A stretch of DNA of 64,000 nucleotides from contig JAQUWU010000015.1 in NCBI GenBank assembly GCA_028692715.1, positions 23,912 through 87,911 of the forward strand, read 5' to 3'. The translations under genes were made by a program, and so were the position numbers. Shown one piece after another: positions 38,793 through 47,089 of the stretch (positions within the stretch are counted from its first letter, which is position 1; each line of letters begins with the position of its first letter). Source of the DNA: Paludibacter sp. Lineage in GTDB: Bacteria > Bacteroidota > Bacteroidia > Bacteroidales > Paludibacteraceae. The notes beneath the pieces were generated by a model that saw nothing but the letters and a program-made list of their open reading frames with translations, did no database searches and was not told the DNA's origin.

Positions 38793-39729
38793 TTGTATAA
38801 TTGTTTAATCTTTCATTAAGACTTTGAAATATAACTTTATATGTTGGAGTTTCTACTCCGTTTTTCTTTCCTATATTTATTACCACCTTGGTCAATGTAT
38901 CTATTTCAGTGGTTTTGCCTGCAATAAAATCGCTATGCATTGATGAAGTTGTTTTAAATGGCAACCGTTCAATTTTTCGAATAGTACTCTCAATTATATC
39001 CGGCTCAAAATCCACACCTTCGGAATGTGCAATGTTCAACAATTCATTGAAACAGGACAGAGTTAGCATCTTGCGATGATCATCCGTCAACAAATCGCGA
39101 AATCCAACATTAAAATAAGAAGTGAGTGACGCTGTGACAGAAATGAACATAAATTTTCGCCAAATAATCTTTTTAATATTTTCTTCTAAATGCGATTCAA
39201 TACCGGCATTTTTAAACAGATTATCCATCCAAACCAATTTTTCGTTGGAACCTTTTTCTGCACCAAAATATAAATCGTGAAGACCACCGGAGCTTTCTAC
39301 AATTCCCGGTTCATTTAACCTACCCACAATATAAACACATCCATCCCATACCTGGTTAAGAGGAAAGTGTGTTCTTATTCGTTCACTTATATCAGCTCCA
39401 TTTAATAAGGGTAGAATAATTGTATTATTATCAATACAGGCCGAAATTTGATCTAATGTTTGAATTAAGTCATAGCTTTTTGTAGTCAAAATAACATAAT
39501 GCATTTTACCAAGTTCAGCTACATCGTTTGTAGCCAGTTTAGGATGAACTACAAAAGTTTCAGTCTCAGCAATAACAGTTAATCCATTTTTCTTTATTGT
39601 TTCCAAATGTTTTCCACGGGCAAAAAAATAGATTTCAATTTCCGGAATATTCTTGCAATACTTTGCCAATAATCCTCCATAATAGCCTCCTACTCCACCT
39701 AAACCAACAATTAATATTTTGATTTTCAT
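38779..39729 (-). CDS. 2-dehydropantoate 2-reductase family protein
   Basis: 316 aa. N-terminal NADP-binding motif VGLGGVGGYYGGLLAKY, then ILTTKSYDL, LPLLNGADISERI and a C-terminal ApbA_C domain with IIWRKFMFISVTASLTSYF (catalytic Lys in this region) and DFIAGKTTEIDTL. It reduces ketopantoate to pantoate in CoA synthesis, or a related 2-oxoacid. It is coupled by a 14-bp overlap to the GH15 gene. Confidence 0.88.
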   Translation of the reverse strand: MKIKILIVGLGGVGGYYGGLLAKYCKNIPEIEIYFFARGKHLETIKKNGLTVIAETETFVVHPKLATNDVAELGKMHYVILTTKSYDLIQTLDQISACIDNNTIILPLLNGADISERIRTHFPLNQVWDGCVYIVGRLNEPGIVESSGGLHDLYFGAEKGSNEKLVWMDNLFKNAGIESHLEENIKKIIWRKFMFISVTASLTSYFNVGFRDLLTDDHRKMLTLSCFNELLNIAHSEGVDFEPDIIESTIRKIERLPFKTTSSMHSDFIAGKTTEIDTLTKVVINIGKKNGVETPTYKVIFQSLNERLNNYTNGAN

Positions 39730-39869
39730 TACAATAAATAAATTATCTAACAGTTTTTTTAATTAATTTACAAAGTTAGTATATTATGACAATTAATAAA
39801 AGATTAAAATGCTAAAGCTCCATAAAAATAGTTGGCAGATAAACAATTGAAAAAAACTGATTTTTTTGT

Positions 39870-39906
39870 AAAAAATAACGGGCTGAACCTTTAATGGAAC
39901 AGCCCG
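39870..39906 (-). terminator. Rho-independent terminator after SPOR lipoprotein gene
   Basis: On the minus strand, CGGGCTG...CAGCCCG stem with a short internal bulge and loop, followed by TTATTTTTTAC. Confidence 0.85.
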
Positions 39907-39927
39907 CAAATTCAATATTTACGATCG

Positions 39928-40383
39928 TTATTTCTTTACCAAAACCCATGCATCGGGGAATCTATCTTTAATCTGATTAATGCGTGAACGCGCTTGTGAA
40001 TACTCATCAAACGAAGCAATTAACACTCTAAACATGTTGTTTTCGTTAACAACAACTATTGCTCTGTTACCTTCAGAATTTAATGTACTTTGTAAACCTT
40101 TGGCATTCATTTGTTTTGAAAAACTACCCACCACAACGTGATATTTGTATTTTAACGCATCTGCATTAGTTTCACCATCAGCTAAATTAAAGTTTTCATT
40201 TCTTGTAACTTCAGGTTCAGTGTAGGTTGGTGTACTTGGTGTATTTGGTGTTGTAGACTCAATAGGAGTTGTTGCAACAACATTTGCACCAGCAGGTATT
40301 TCTGCCACTTTTTGCTTTGTTTTACAAGATGCTGACACTAATATTACTAAAGCAAGAGTAAAAAATAATCGAATTGTTTTCAT
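39928..40383 (-). CDS. SPOR domain lipoprotein
   Basis: 151 aa from the ATG at 40383, which gives a lipoprotein signal with Cys in VSASC (about residue 19); a longer frame adds 15 residues without purpose. A Pro/Thr-rich linker is followed by a C-terminal SPOR domain (YHVVVGSFSKQMNAKGLQ...FRVLIASFDEYSQARSRI). SPOR domains bind denuded peptidoglycan at division sites. Single gene. Confidence 0.9.
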   Translation of the reverse strand: MKTIRLFFTLALVILVSASCKTKQKVAEIPAGANVVATTPIESTTPNTPSTPTYTEPEVTRNENFNLADGETNADALKYKYHVVVGSFSKQMNAKGLQSTLNSEGNRAIVVVNENNMFRVLIASFDEYSQARSRINQIKDRFPDAWVLVKK

Positions 40384-40724
40384 AATTAATATATTTATAT
40401 TTAATGGTGATAAAAAACTAACTTTCAAAACATACCAAAATTCATACCAAATAAATTAAGATTTAAATTTAACAAAATGGGAGTTTGGCGAATAATTAAA
40501 TCAATGTTTCTGAAAAATTGTATTCAGTCTTTTCTCTGTCAAAGTTTTGAGATAAGCTCATTTTACAGAATGAGTGCAAAGATGATAAGAAAATTGCATC
40601 TAAACAATAGAATTGCATTATTTTGTAAAAAAAATTGTACAACTATTAAACAAAACTGTCAAAAATAACGTTTAAGCATTAGAAATTAATCATACAAAAA
40701 TATAAACTTTTAAAAATTAAAATT

Positions 40725-41300
40725 ATGACATTTACTTTGCCTGAATTACCCTATGCTCACAACTCTTTAGAACCTGTTATTAGTGAAAAAACAATTAGCT
40801 TCCATTATGGCAAACACCATCAAGCTTATGTAAACAATTTAAACGGTTTAATTGGTGGAACTGAATTTGAGAATTCAGATCTTGACACAATCGTAAAAAA
40901 ATCGGATGGTCCAATTTTTAACAACGCTGCTCAAATTTGGAATCACAATTTTTATTTCTTCTCTCTTACACCAGAAAAAGGTTCTGTACCATCAGATAAG
41001 TTACTCAATGCAATTAAAACAACCTGGGGATCATTAGACAATTTCAAAGCTGAATTTAATAAAGCAGCAGCAACTGTTTTTGGTTCCGGTTGGGCATGGT
41101 TGGTAAAAGATGATGACGGGAAACTTTCGATTATTAAAGAAAGTAATGCCGGTAATCCAATGACTCGTGGTTTAATACCATTACTCACATTCGATGTTTG
41201 GGAACATGCATATTATATCGATTATCAAAACCGTCGTCCTGATTATATTGCTGCACTTTGGGCTTTAGTTAATTGGAAAGCAGTTTCTGATCGTTATTAA
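40725..41300 (+). CDS. sodB: Superoxide dismutase (Fe type)
   Basis: 191 aa. Metal ligands are H27, H74, D157 and H161. The residues around the second ligand (FNNAAQIWNHNFYF) and DVWEHAYYIDYQNRRPDY are typical of the Fe or cambialistic SOD of Bacteroidota. It removes superoxide in the cytoplasm. No signal peptide. Monocistronic with its own terminator. Confidence 0.96.
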   Translation: MTFTLPELPYAHNSLEPVISEKTISFHYGKHHQAYVNNLNGLIGGTEFENSDLDTIVKKSDGPIFNNAAQIWNHNFYFFSLTPEKGSVPSDKLLNAIKTTWGSLDNFKAEFNKAAATVFGSGWAWLVKDDDGKLSIIKESNAGNPMTRGLIPLLTFDVWEHAYYIDYQNRRPDYIAALWALVNWKAVSDRY

Positions 41301-41322
41301 TTTTTCTTGCTAATTATCATAG

Positions 41323-41358
41323 AAAAACCGGATGAAATTTGTTCTATCCGGTTTTTTT
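41323..41358 (+). terminator. Rho-independent terminator after sodB
   Basis: Stem AAAAACCGGAT/ATCCGGTTTTT with an 11-base loop and T run, 22 bp after the stop codon. Confidence 0.92.
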
Positions 41359-41869
41359 AGTTCAAAAAATGATGGCTATTATTAATATATTTCTAACACA
41401 TAATCCACAGTAGTTATAAATAATACCGATAGCACAAACAATACAGTCCAATTCCGACTTCGTCTCATTGCTCTATTTGTTTGTATACATTGGCATTAAC
41501 CACAGTAGACATATAAAATAGCTTTGGGCTATTTTATATGTACAGATGGTATAAAAAAGAGAAAACTAAGAACCCATTTAGAACAACCCTAGCTCGGGGA
41601 TATTTTCGCAAATATCGAGAGAATTTATGGCTCGACAAAAATATCTTCAGATACTTTTGTACTTTGTGCCCTAGGTCTTCTTTTTTTCCCTAAGTGTAGT
41701 ACTGCGGTAAAACATATCATTAAATATTTCGAACTATTTAGACGTATTTTTTTATCTTTATTAATTCAAAGTGATATATATTTCGTATTTTTGAATTTAT
41801 AACAACCTAGCATTTTTTCATCCTTAATTAAAGAGAAACTTCAGATTTTCATTTTCAAAAACTTAACTT
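41359..41869. other. Intergenic region with dispersed repeat copy
   Basis: Holds one copy (41417-41513) of a ~97-bp repeat also found at 46803-46901. Also present are a small palindrome AAAATAGC...GCTATTTT near 41516 and a weak -7 box TATTTTTG at 41786-41793. Confidence 0.55.
41417..41513. repeat. ~97-bp dispersed repeat, copy A
   Basis: About 80% identical to 46803-46901 in the same orientation. Shared blocks include GCACAAACAATA, AGTCCAATT, CGACT.CGTCTCATTG, CTATTTGTTTG, GGCATTAAC and AGTAGACATA. Inner arms CAAACAATA and CTATTTGTTTG are near-inverted. Confidence 0.8.
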
Positions 41870-44506
41870 ATGAAACCTAATCATTCAAGAATATGGAAAA
41901 GGGTTATCTTCACATTGATGATAATTGCACTATCTCAATCAATTATGGCAGTCAACTTGCTGGTTGGTGGAATTACTGATCCCATAGCAGCGAAGGGAAA
42001 ATACCTCCCAATTGCTGATCAAAACTCACACAAAGCGTGGAAGCACGAAAGCCAAAACTATTACATTTATTATAAAGTATGGGGTTCTATAGGATATTGG
42101 AACATTGATATTGATTTGGATGATGATGATGTGTTGTTTTTTTCTAACGATAATCCAGCCGAGGATAGTCCAACTAAAGTTACTGAATGGATTACATCTT
42201 CAGGTTCAGGATTTGCTAATGTAATAGAAGAAGGTGGTCCAATAGCTCCTGAAATAAATTTAAGAGGAAATAGTATTATAATCTCCGACAACGCCGTTAA
42301 TGCATCTTTCAATAATTTCACTAAATTTGGGTCAGCAGATATCTCCACCGGTACTATCGACCGGACTTTCACTATTGAAAATATCGGTATCGCAACGTTG
42401 ACTCTAAGTGGATTAACTATAACCGGCGTAAATGCTTCTGATTTTACTCTAAAAACAGCTCCTGCCACAACTATTGCAGCAGATGCAAGTACTACATTTA
42501 CAATTACGTTTAATCCGTCGGCATTGGGAGACAGAATTGCTACGATAAATATTGCTAATAACGATGCAGATGAAAATCCATACAACTTCGATATTCAGGG
42601 TTATGGTTTTTCACCCAAAGACCTGATAATTTCCGGTATCACCAATCCGTCCTCCGCCAATGGTAATTATGTTTTCATGGGTACAATTTTTGGATTTGAA
42701 TACTGGAAACATGCTACACAGGAATTTTATTTGTTTAATGATGAGTCTATCAACTCACGCTACTGGAATATTGATCAGGATACTGATGATACAAATGATA
42801 ATTACCTTTATTGGAACGTATCAGATACGGGTTCGCCGGTAGGACTTTCAAGCTGGACAGCCAATACTACCGGTAGTATAACCGGATTTCCTGTAATTAA
42901 TGACGCGATTCCGATTCCCAATATTATTCTAAAAGGGAATGAAAAAACCATTCTATCGAATGATTTTTCCCCTGCATTTACTGATTCCACCAACTTTGGA
43001 AGTGTAGATCTTTCATCCGGTACTAGAACCAGAATCTTTACAATTCAAAATACCGGAGGAACTAATCTTACTCTTTCGGGCACATCACCCTTTGTGACTA
43101 TTGGTGGTACAAATGCTGAAGATTTCAGCATTACAGCTGCTCCACCATCTGATATTGCCGCAAATAGTTCCACTACATTTATTGTAACTTTTAATCCTTC
43201 TGTTACAGGAACAAGATCTGCAATACTAAGTATTTCCAGCAATGATCCGGATCAAAGCATTTACACTTTTGCAATTCAGGGAGATGGATATATTCCACAA
43301 AAACTGAATGTTTCAGGAATCACAACTCCTTCAGCTGCGAACGGAGTGTATACACATATGGGAATAAAAAATGAATTCCAATATTGGAAACACAGTACAG
43401 AAAAATATTATATTTATAATGATATATTTGGAAATGTCAGGTACTGGAATATTGATTCTGATGATGCTACAAGTTATTTCTATTCAAATGATGGTGGAGA
43501 GAATGCTTCGCCAGTAAATGTTAGCAGCTGGCATATCGAAACAGTAGAAGGAATAGAAGTAGAAGGAACTCCATTAATTGAATACTACGAACCCGAAATA
43601 GATGTACAAGGAAATAGTAATTCGATTTTAGATGGAAGTACCACAACATCTGGTTCTAATTTTACTGATTTTGGTTCTTCAAATATAAGTTCAGGGACAG
43701 TTATTCAAACATTTAGCATTTTGAATACTGGAAATGCACCATTAGCTCTAACGGGAAATCCAAAAATCGCAATTTTCGGAACGAATGCCTCCGATTTTTC
43801 AGTAACTCAATTACCAACAAGTCCAGTTGCAGCAACAGCAGGTACAACTACATTCCAGATTACATTTGATCCTTCGTCATCTGGTGTGCGTACTGCTACT
43901 GTTTCAATAGCAAGTGATGATAGCAATGAAAATCCGTATGACTTTAGTATTATCGGTGTAGGATTTTCTCCACCAACTGCAACATCTAATGCAGCAACAA
44001 GCATTACGAGTTACAGTGCAACATTGAATGGTTTGGTAAATGCAAATAATGAAAGTGCAGTAGTAACTTTTGAATATGGCTTAACCAACAGTTACGGAAC
44101 AACTGTAACTGCTACTCAAAATCCGGTAACGGGAACTTCAGAAACAACTGTTAGCGCAACAATCAGTAATTTAACTTCCATAACGACCTATCATTTCAGA
44201 GTAAAAGCAGAAAGTTCTGCCGGCGCAACTATTGGACTAGATAAAACATTTGTTACAACTATGGGGACAAATGTTGATAAAGTTATAAATGAATCGATTA
44301 TTATTTACCCTAACCCTACTACAGATGGTTTTTATGTTAATGAAGGGGCTAATGAAAGGAGTTTGGATATTTATGATTTAACTGGACGAATTTTGTTTAC
44401 TCAACAAGTAATTAACAAAACATACATCAATATTTCAACCCTTAGTTTTGGTGTATATATTGTAAAAATAAACAACAAAAGCGTTAAGCTGATTAAAACA
44501 AGGTAA
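41870..44506 (+). CDS. Modular T9SS-secreted protein with choice-of-anchor D repeats
   Basis: 878 aa. Signal peptide (about 1-27), then three alternating pairs of modules. Module A (about 31-125, 250-345, 477-570) starts NLLVGGITDP/DLIISGITNP/KLNVSGITTP and includes AWKHESQNYYIYYKVWGSIGYWNIDIDLDDD-type text. Module B (about 126-248, 346-474, 571-697) is an Ig-like choice-of-anchor D domain (FTIENIGIATLTLSG...FTITFNPSALGDR). A fibronectin-like domain (about 700-795) and a T9SS type A tail (YPNPTTDGFYV...SFGVYIVKI) close it. Probably a surface or released adhesion protein; module A is not a domain I can name. Confidence 0.85.
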   Translation: MKPNHSRIWKRVIFTLMIIALSQSIMAVNLLVGGITDPIAAKGKYLPIADQNSHKAWKHESQNYYIYYKVWGSIGYWNIDIDLDDDDVLFFSNDNPAEDSPTKVTEWITSSGSGFANVIEEGGPIAPEINLRGNSIIISDNAVNASFNNFTKFGSADISTGTIDRTFTIENIGIATLTLSGLTITGVNASDFTLKTAPATTIAADASTTFTITFNPSALGDRIATINIANNDADENPYNFDIQGYGFSPKDLIISGITNPSSANGNYVFMGTIFGFEYWKHATQEFYLFNDESINSRYWNIDQDTDDTNDNYLYWNVSDTGSPVGLSSWTANTTGSITGFPVINDAIPIPNIILKGNEKTILSNDFSPAFTDSTNFGSVDLSSGTRTRIFTIQNTGGTNLTLSGTSPFVTIGGTNAEDFSITAAPPSDIAANSSTTFIVTFNPSVTGTRSAILSISSNDPDQSIYTFAIQGDGYIPQKLNVSGITTPSAANGVYTHMGIKNEFQYWKHSTEKYYIYNDIFGNVRYWNIDSDDATSYFYSNDGGENASPVNVSSWHIETVEGIEVEGTPLIEYYEPEIDVQGNSNSILDGSTTTSGSNFTDFGSSNISSGTVIQTFSILNTGNAPLALTGNPKIAIFGTNASDFSVTQLPTSPVAATAGTTTFQITFDPSSSGVRTATVSIASDDSNENPYDFSIIGVGFSPPTATSNAATSITSYSATLNGLVNANNESAVVTFEYGLTNSYGTTVTATQNPVTGTSETTVSATISNLTSITTYHFRVKAESSAGATIGLDKTFVTTMGTNVDKVINESIIIYPNPTTDGFYVNEGANERSLDIYDLTGRILFTQQVINKTYINISTLSFGVYIVKINNKSVKLIKTR

Positions 44507-45009
44507 TTCGTTTGAAATAATTATAAGTCCAGCTGAATTTTAAAATCTCAAATTCAGATAAATTCAATTATAAGAAAAAACTATCTATTTTTAAATTCAG
44601 AATTAACATGAGTATCTAGTTTATTTGAAGCAAGGAATTATATCGTTCATAAACAATGAATTAAGCAAAGACATAAATCCTTAAATACTTTTGTGTTTTT
44701 ATATAGATAATTTAAGAATAAATGCATTTGATACTATTTTGTGTCTTAGAGTCATTATGCTTGCAGATTAGGCAGGTTTCAATATTCTAAATTAATCACA
44801 CAGTATTTTAATCTGAATAATATCTATTTTAAATCGTTATTTCTGTGTTTATAGTTAATTTCATTCAGATAATTAATTTAGAAAATAAAACTTAACGTAA
44901 ATGTTAACAAATACAATGAAACATTCATTTTCCTAAAAATTGATTATGCATAGTACCAAACTCTTCTAAAAAAATTATCTTTGTATTCAAATTAAAATCA
45001 GATAGTAAA
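44507..45009. other. AT-rich intergenic region with a promoter box
   Basis: 503 bp with no credible frame or repeat. TATCTTTG at 44976-44983, 26 bp before the next ATG, is a likely -7 box for the small protein/Skp pair. Confidence 0.5.
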
Positions 45010-45240
45010 ATGGTGTACACTATTATTATATCATTTCTTTTACTTTTTATAGGTGTATTATTGTTAGGTGTAAGAATATTTTTTGTGAAAGATGGGAAAT
45101 TTCCTAATATTCATATTGGAGGCAGTAAAGCATTGAAAAACCAAGGAATAAACTGCGCAACGACTCAAGACCGACAAGCACAGAAAATAAAAAAAATGAA
45201 TGTTTCAGACATGATAAATGAATTAAATGACAAATACTAA
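45010..45240 (+). CDS. Small single-pass membrane protein, conserved hypothetical
   Basis: 76 aa. Membrane helix (about 3-24) followed by FFVKDGKFPNIHIGGSKALKNQGINCATTQDRQAQ, a segment conserved in small Bacteroidales proteins. It precedes the OmpH/Skp gene by 11 bp and shares its promoter. Function unknown; the single Cys in the tail is conserved in the homologues I recall. Confidence 0.7.
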   Translation: MVYTIIISFLLLFIGVLLLGVRIFFVKDGKFPNIHIGGSKALKNQGINCATTQDRQAQKIKKMNVSDMINELNDKY

Positions 45241-45251
45241 ATATTAAGCGA

Positions 45252-45854
45252 ATGAAAAACTTATCACTCATTATTAATGCCATCTTGGCAATTGCAGTCA
45301 TTATACTTTTTGTTATTGTTTTAAGTGGCAAGACTCCCACAGCAACTAATCAGATTGTTTCTGGCACAGATAGTGTTGGTTATAGTAAATTACCTATTGC
45401 TTATGTAAATATTGATTCCTTGTTATTGAATTACACCTTTGCAAAAGATGCAAATGAATCATTAATTAAAAAACAGGAAGATTCTCGTTTAACAATCAAT
45501 ACAAAAGCACGTCAGTTACAAACCGAAATGGCTGAATTTCAACGCAAACTTGAGAACAGTGCATTTCTAAGTCGTGAACGCGCCGAACAGGAAAAGTTAA
45601 GACTCCAAAATAAACAACAGGAACTACAGGAATTAGATGGCCAACTTAGCCAGCAATTGATGCAAGTACAACAAAAAATGAGCGAAGGGTTACGCGATAC
45701 CATTAACGCATTTATGAAAGAGTATAACAAGAACAATAAATATCAAATGATTATCAGCAATACTTCTAGTGATAATATTTTATATGCTGCTAAAGGTTAT
45801 GATATTACATCGGAAGTGACTAAAATGCTTAACGACAGATGTGCTAAAAAATAA
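45252..45854 (+). CDS. OmpH/Skp family periplasmic chaperone-like protein
   Basis: 200 aa. Uncleaved anchor or signal segment (about 5-25), then the OmpH start KLPIAYVNIDSLLLNYTFAKDA and a long coiled coil (about 80-150, Gln/Glu/Leu-rich). The final part, KYQMIISNTSSDNILYAAKGYDITSEV, is the family end motif. Skp proteins hold unfolded outer-membrane proteins in the periplasm. Confidence 0.88.
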   Translation: MKNLSLIINAILAIAVIILFVIVLSGKTPTATNQIVSGTDSVGYSKLPIAYVNIDSLLLNYTFAKDANESLIKKQEDSRLTINTKARQLQTEMAEFQRKLENSAFLSRERAEQEKLRLQNKQQELQELDGQLSQQLMQVQQKMSEGLRDTINAFMKEYNKNNKYQMIISNTSSDNILYAAKGYDITSEVTKMLNDRCAKK

Positions 45855-45873
45855 CCACACTCAATACAATATT

Positions 45874-45915
45874 AAAAAAGGCACAATTCTCTATTTGAGT
45901 TTTGAGCCTTTTTTT
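45874..45915 (+). terminator. Rho-independent terminator after OmpH gene
   Basis: AAAAAAGGC...GCCTTTTTTT arms around an AT-rich loop, 19 bp after the stop codon. The loop is long (about 23 bases), so confidence is moderate. Confidence 0.65.
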
Positions 45916-46135
45916 ATTTCAGTTTAAATCTTTTATCTGGTTAGATTAGGGATCACCCGTAAAAGTTGTGGACTAGGCGTATATTCTAGTTCATCTAAGT
46001 ATTTACCATTTTACTATTTAATAAAAAGAAGATATACAGCCAATTACTTGAATAGTAATACGTCATTATATTATTCTCATTACTTAAATAGAAAAAATAC
46101 ATTTTCAAAAATACACACAACATGAAATGCTAACA

Positions 46136-46300
46136 CATGGCTAAGTGCAGTTGGCTGCTGATGTGCATTTTGCAATTGAGAGAGCTTTCACGAGTGTTTG
46201 CTTTCACTTTGTCGTTTCACGACAAAATGTTTGCCCGAACGCAACGAGCTGGCACAAGCCGTCAAAGACCCTTTACGTAGGTCACTACGGGCAAGAATAA
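46136..46300. repeat. Dispersed intergenic sequence, higher in GC than surroundings
   Basis: From CATGGCTAAGTGCAG to GACCCTTTACGTAGG. It has an inner hairpin TTTGTCG-TTTCA-CGACAAA near 46208-46226 and no open frame. I recall near-identical non-coding tracts in other Bacteroidota genomes. It abuts the broken alcohol dehydrogenase and probably marks the rearrangement point. Confidence 0.55.
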
Positions 46301-46320
46301 AATAAAATGACTAAATAAAA

Positions 46321-46667
46321 AACAGGATTGATGTAGTCATTGACTTGGTAGCCGGAAAACAGTGGTCCGATTTATTGGATGTCTAAAACCTTTCGGGCGA
46401 TATGCAGTGGCCGGTGCGATAGGAGACCCACACGTAAAATTAGATATAAGAACACTTTATTTAATAGATTTAACCCTTTTGGGATGCACGGTTCTCGATA
46501 AAAGTGTTTTTTCAAACCTTATAAAGCATATTGAGAATGGAGACATTTCTCCATTAGTTACAGCAACCTATCAACTTGAAGATATTGTTAAAGCACAGCA
46601 AGCTTTTTTAGAGAAAAAACATACCGGGAAAATTATACTTAAAGTAAATAAGAAAATTAAAATATAA
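46321..46667 (+). pseudogene. Zinc-type alcohol dehydrogenase/quinone reductase fragment (truncated, frameshifted)
   Basis: Only the C-terminal ~115 residues of a medium-chain dehydrogenase remain. The first part (IDVVIDLVAGKQWSDLLDV, from 46321) hits TAA at 46384. In the frame one base away, homology continues at once (KPFGRYAVAGAIGDPHVKLDIRTLYLIDLTLLGC...HTGKIILKV). One missing T in a GTCTTAAAA-like site would explain the shift. The N-terminal two thirds, including the zinc ligands and most of the cofactor fold, are absent and replaced by the dispersed sequence at 46136-46300. Confidence 0.8.
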
Positions 46668-47089
46668 CCAGTAGCTTTATCCCCTTTTGGGATTAAGTTT
46701 GTTCCTGTTGGATGGGATTTGTGATTCCAGCCTCTGTATTATAAGGATTTGTAATCAGGAATAAACAAAATCGATTTGCAACTGGATACGCTACAAAGTT
46801 ATAAATACTAATACCGTTTGCACAAACAATATAGTCCAATTTCGACTACGTCTCATTGATACTATTTGTTTGAAGCAACGGCATTAACAATAGTAGACAT
46901 AAGAATACAAGAGCTAAGATTGCAATTTTTTCCTTCGGTTGTAATCCATAGTTTCCAGTAACAATTAGCAATATTTACTCATTAAAAGTGTATTTCCGGG
47001 AGGTTAGATTAGGTTTTTCCAATAGTTATCGGGAATGCCAAGCACATATAGTCCAGTCAATAAACAGTTATAGTGATAATAAAAAAACT
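46668..47089. repeat. Intergenic region with ~97-bp repeat copy B
   Basis: Contains the second copy (46803-46901) of the repeat at 41417-41513. An in-frame GTG at 46988 would extend the next gene, but those 34 codons look non-coding. Confidence 0.6.

Noticed and set aside
40477-40668. 63-codon frame before sodB
   Set aside because: Low-complexity AT-rich translation, no coding signature or homologue recognised; it fills the sodB upstream region.
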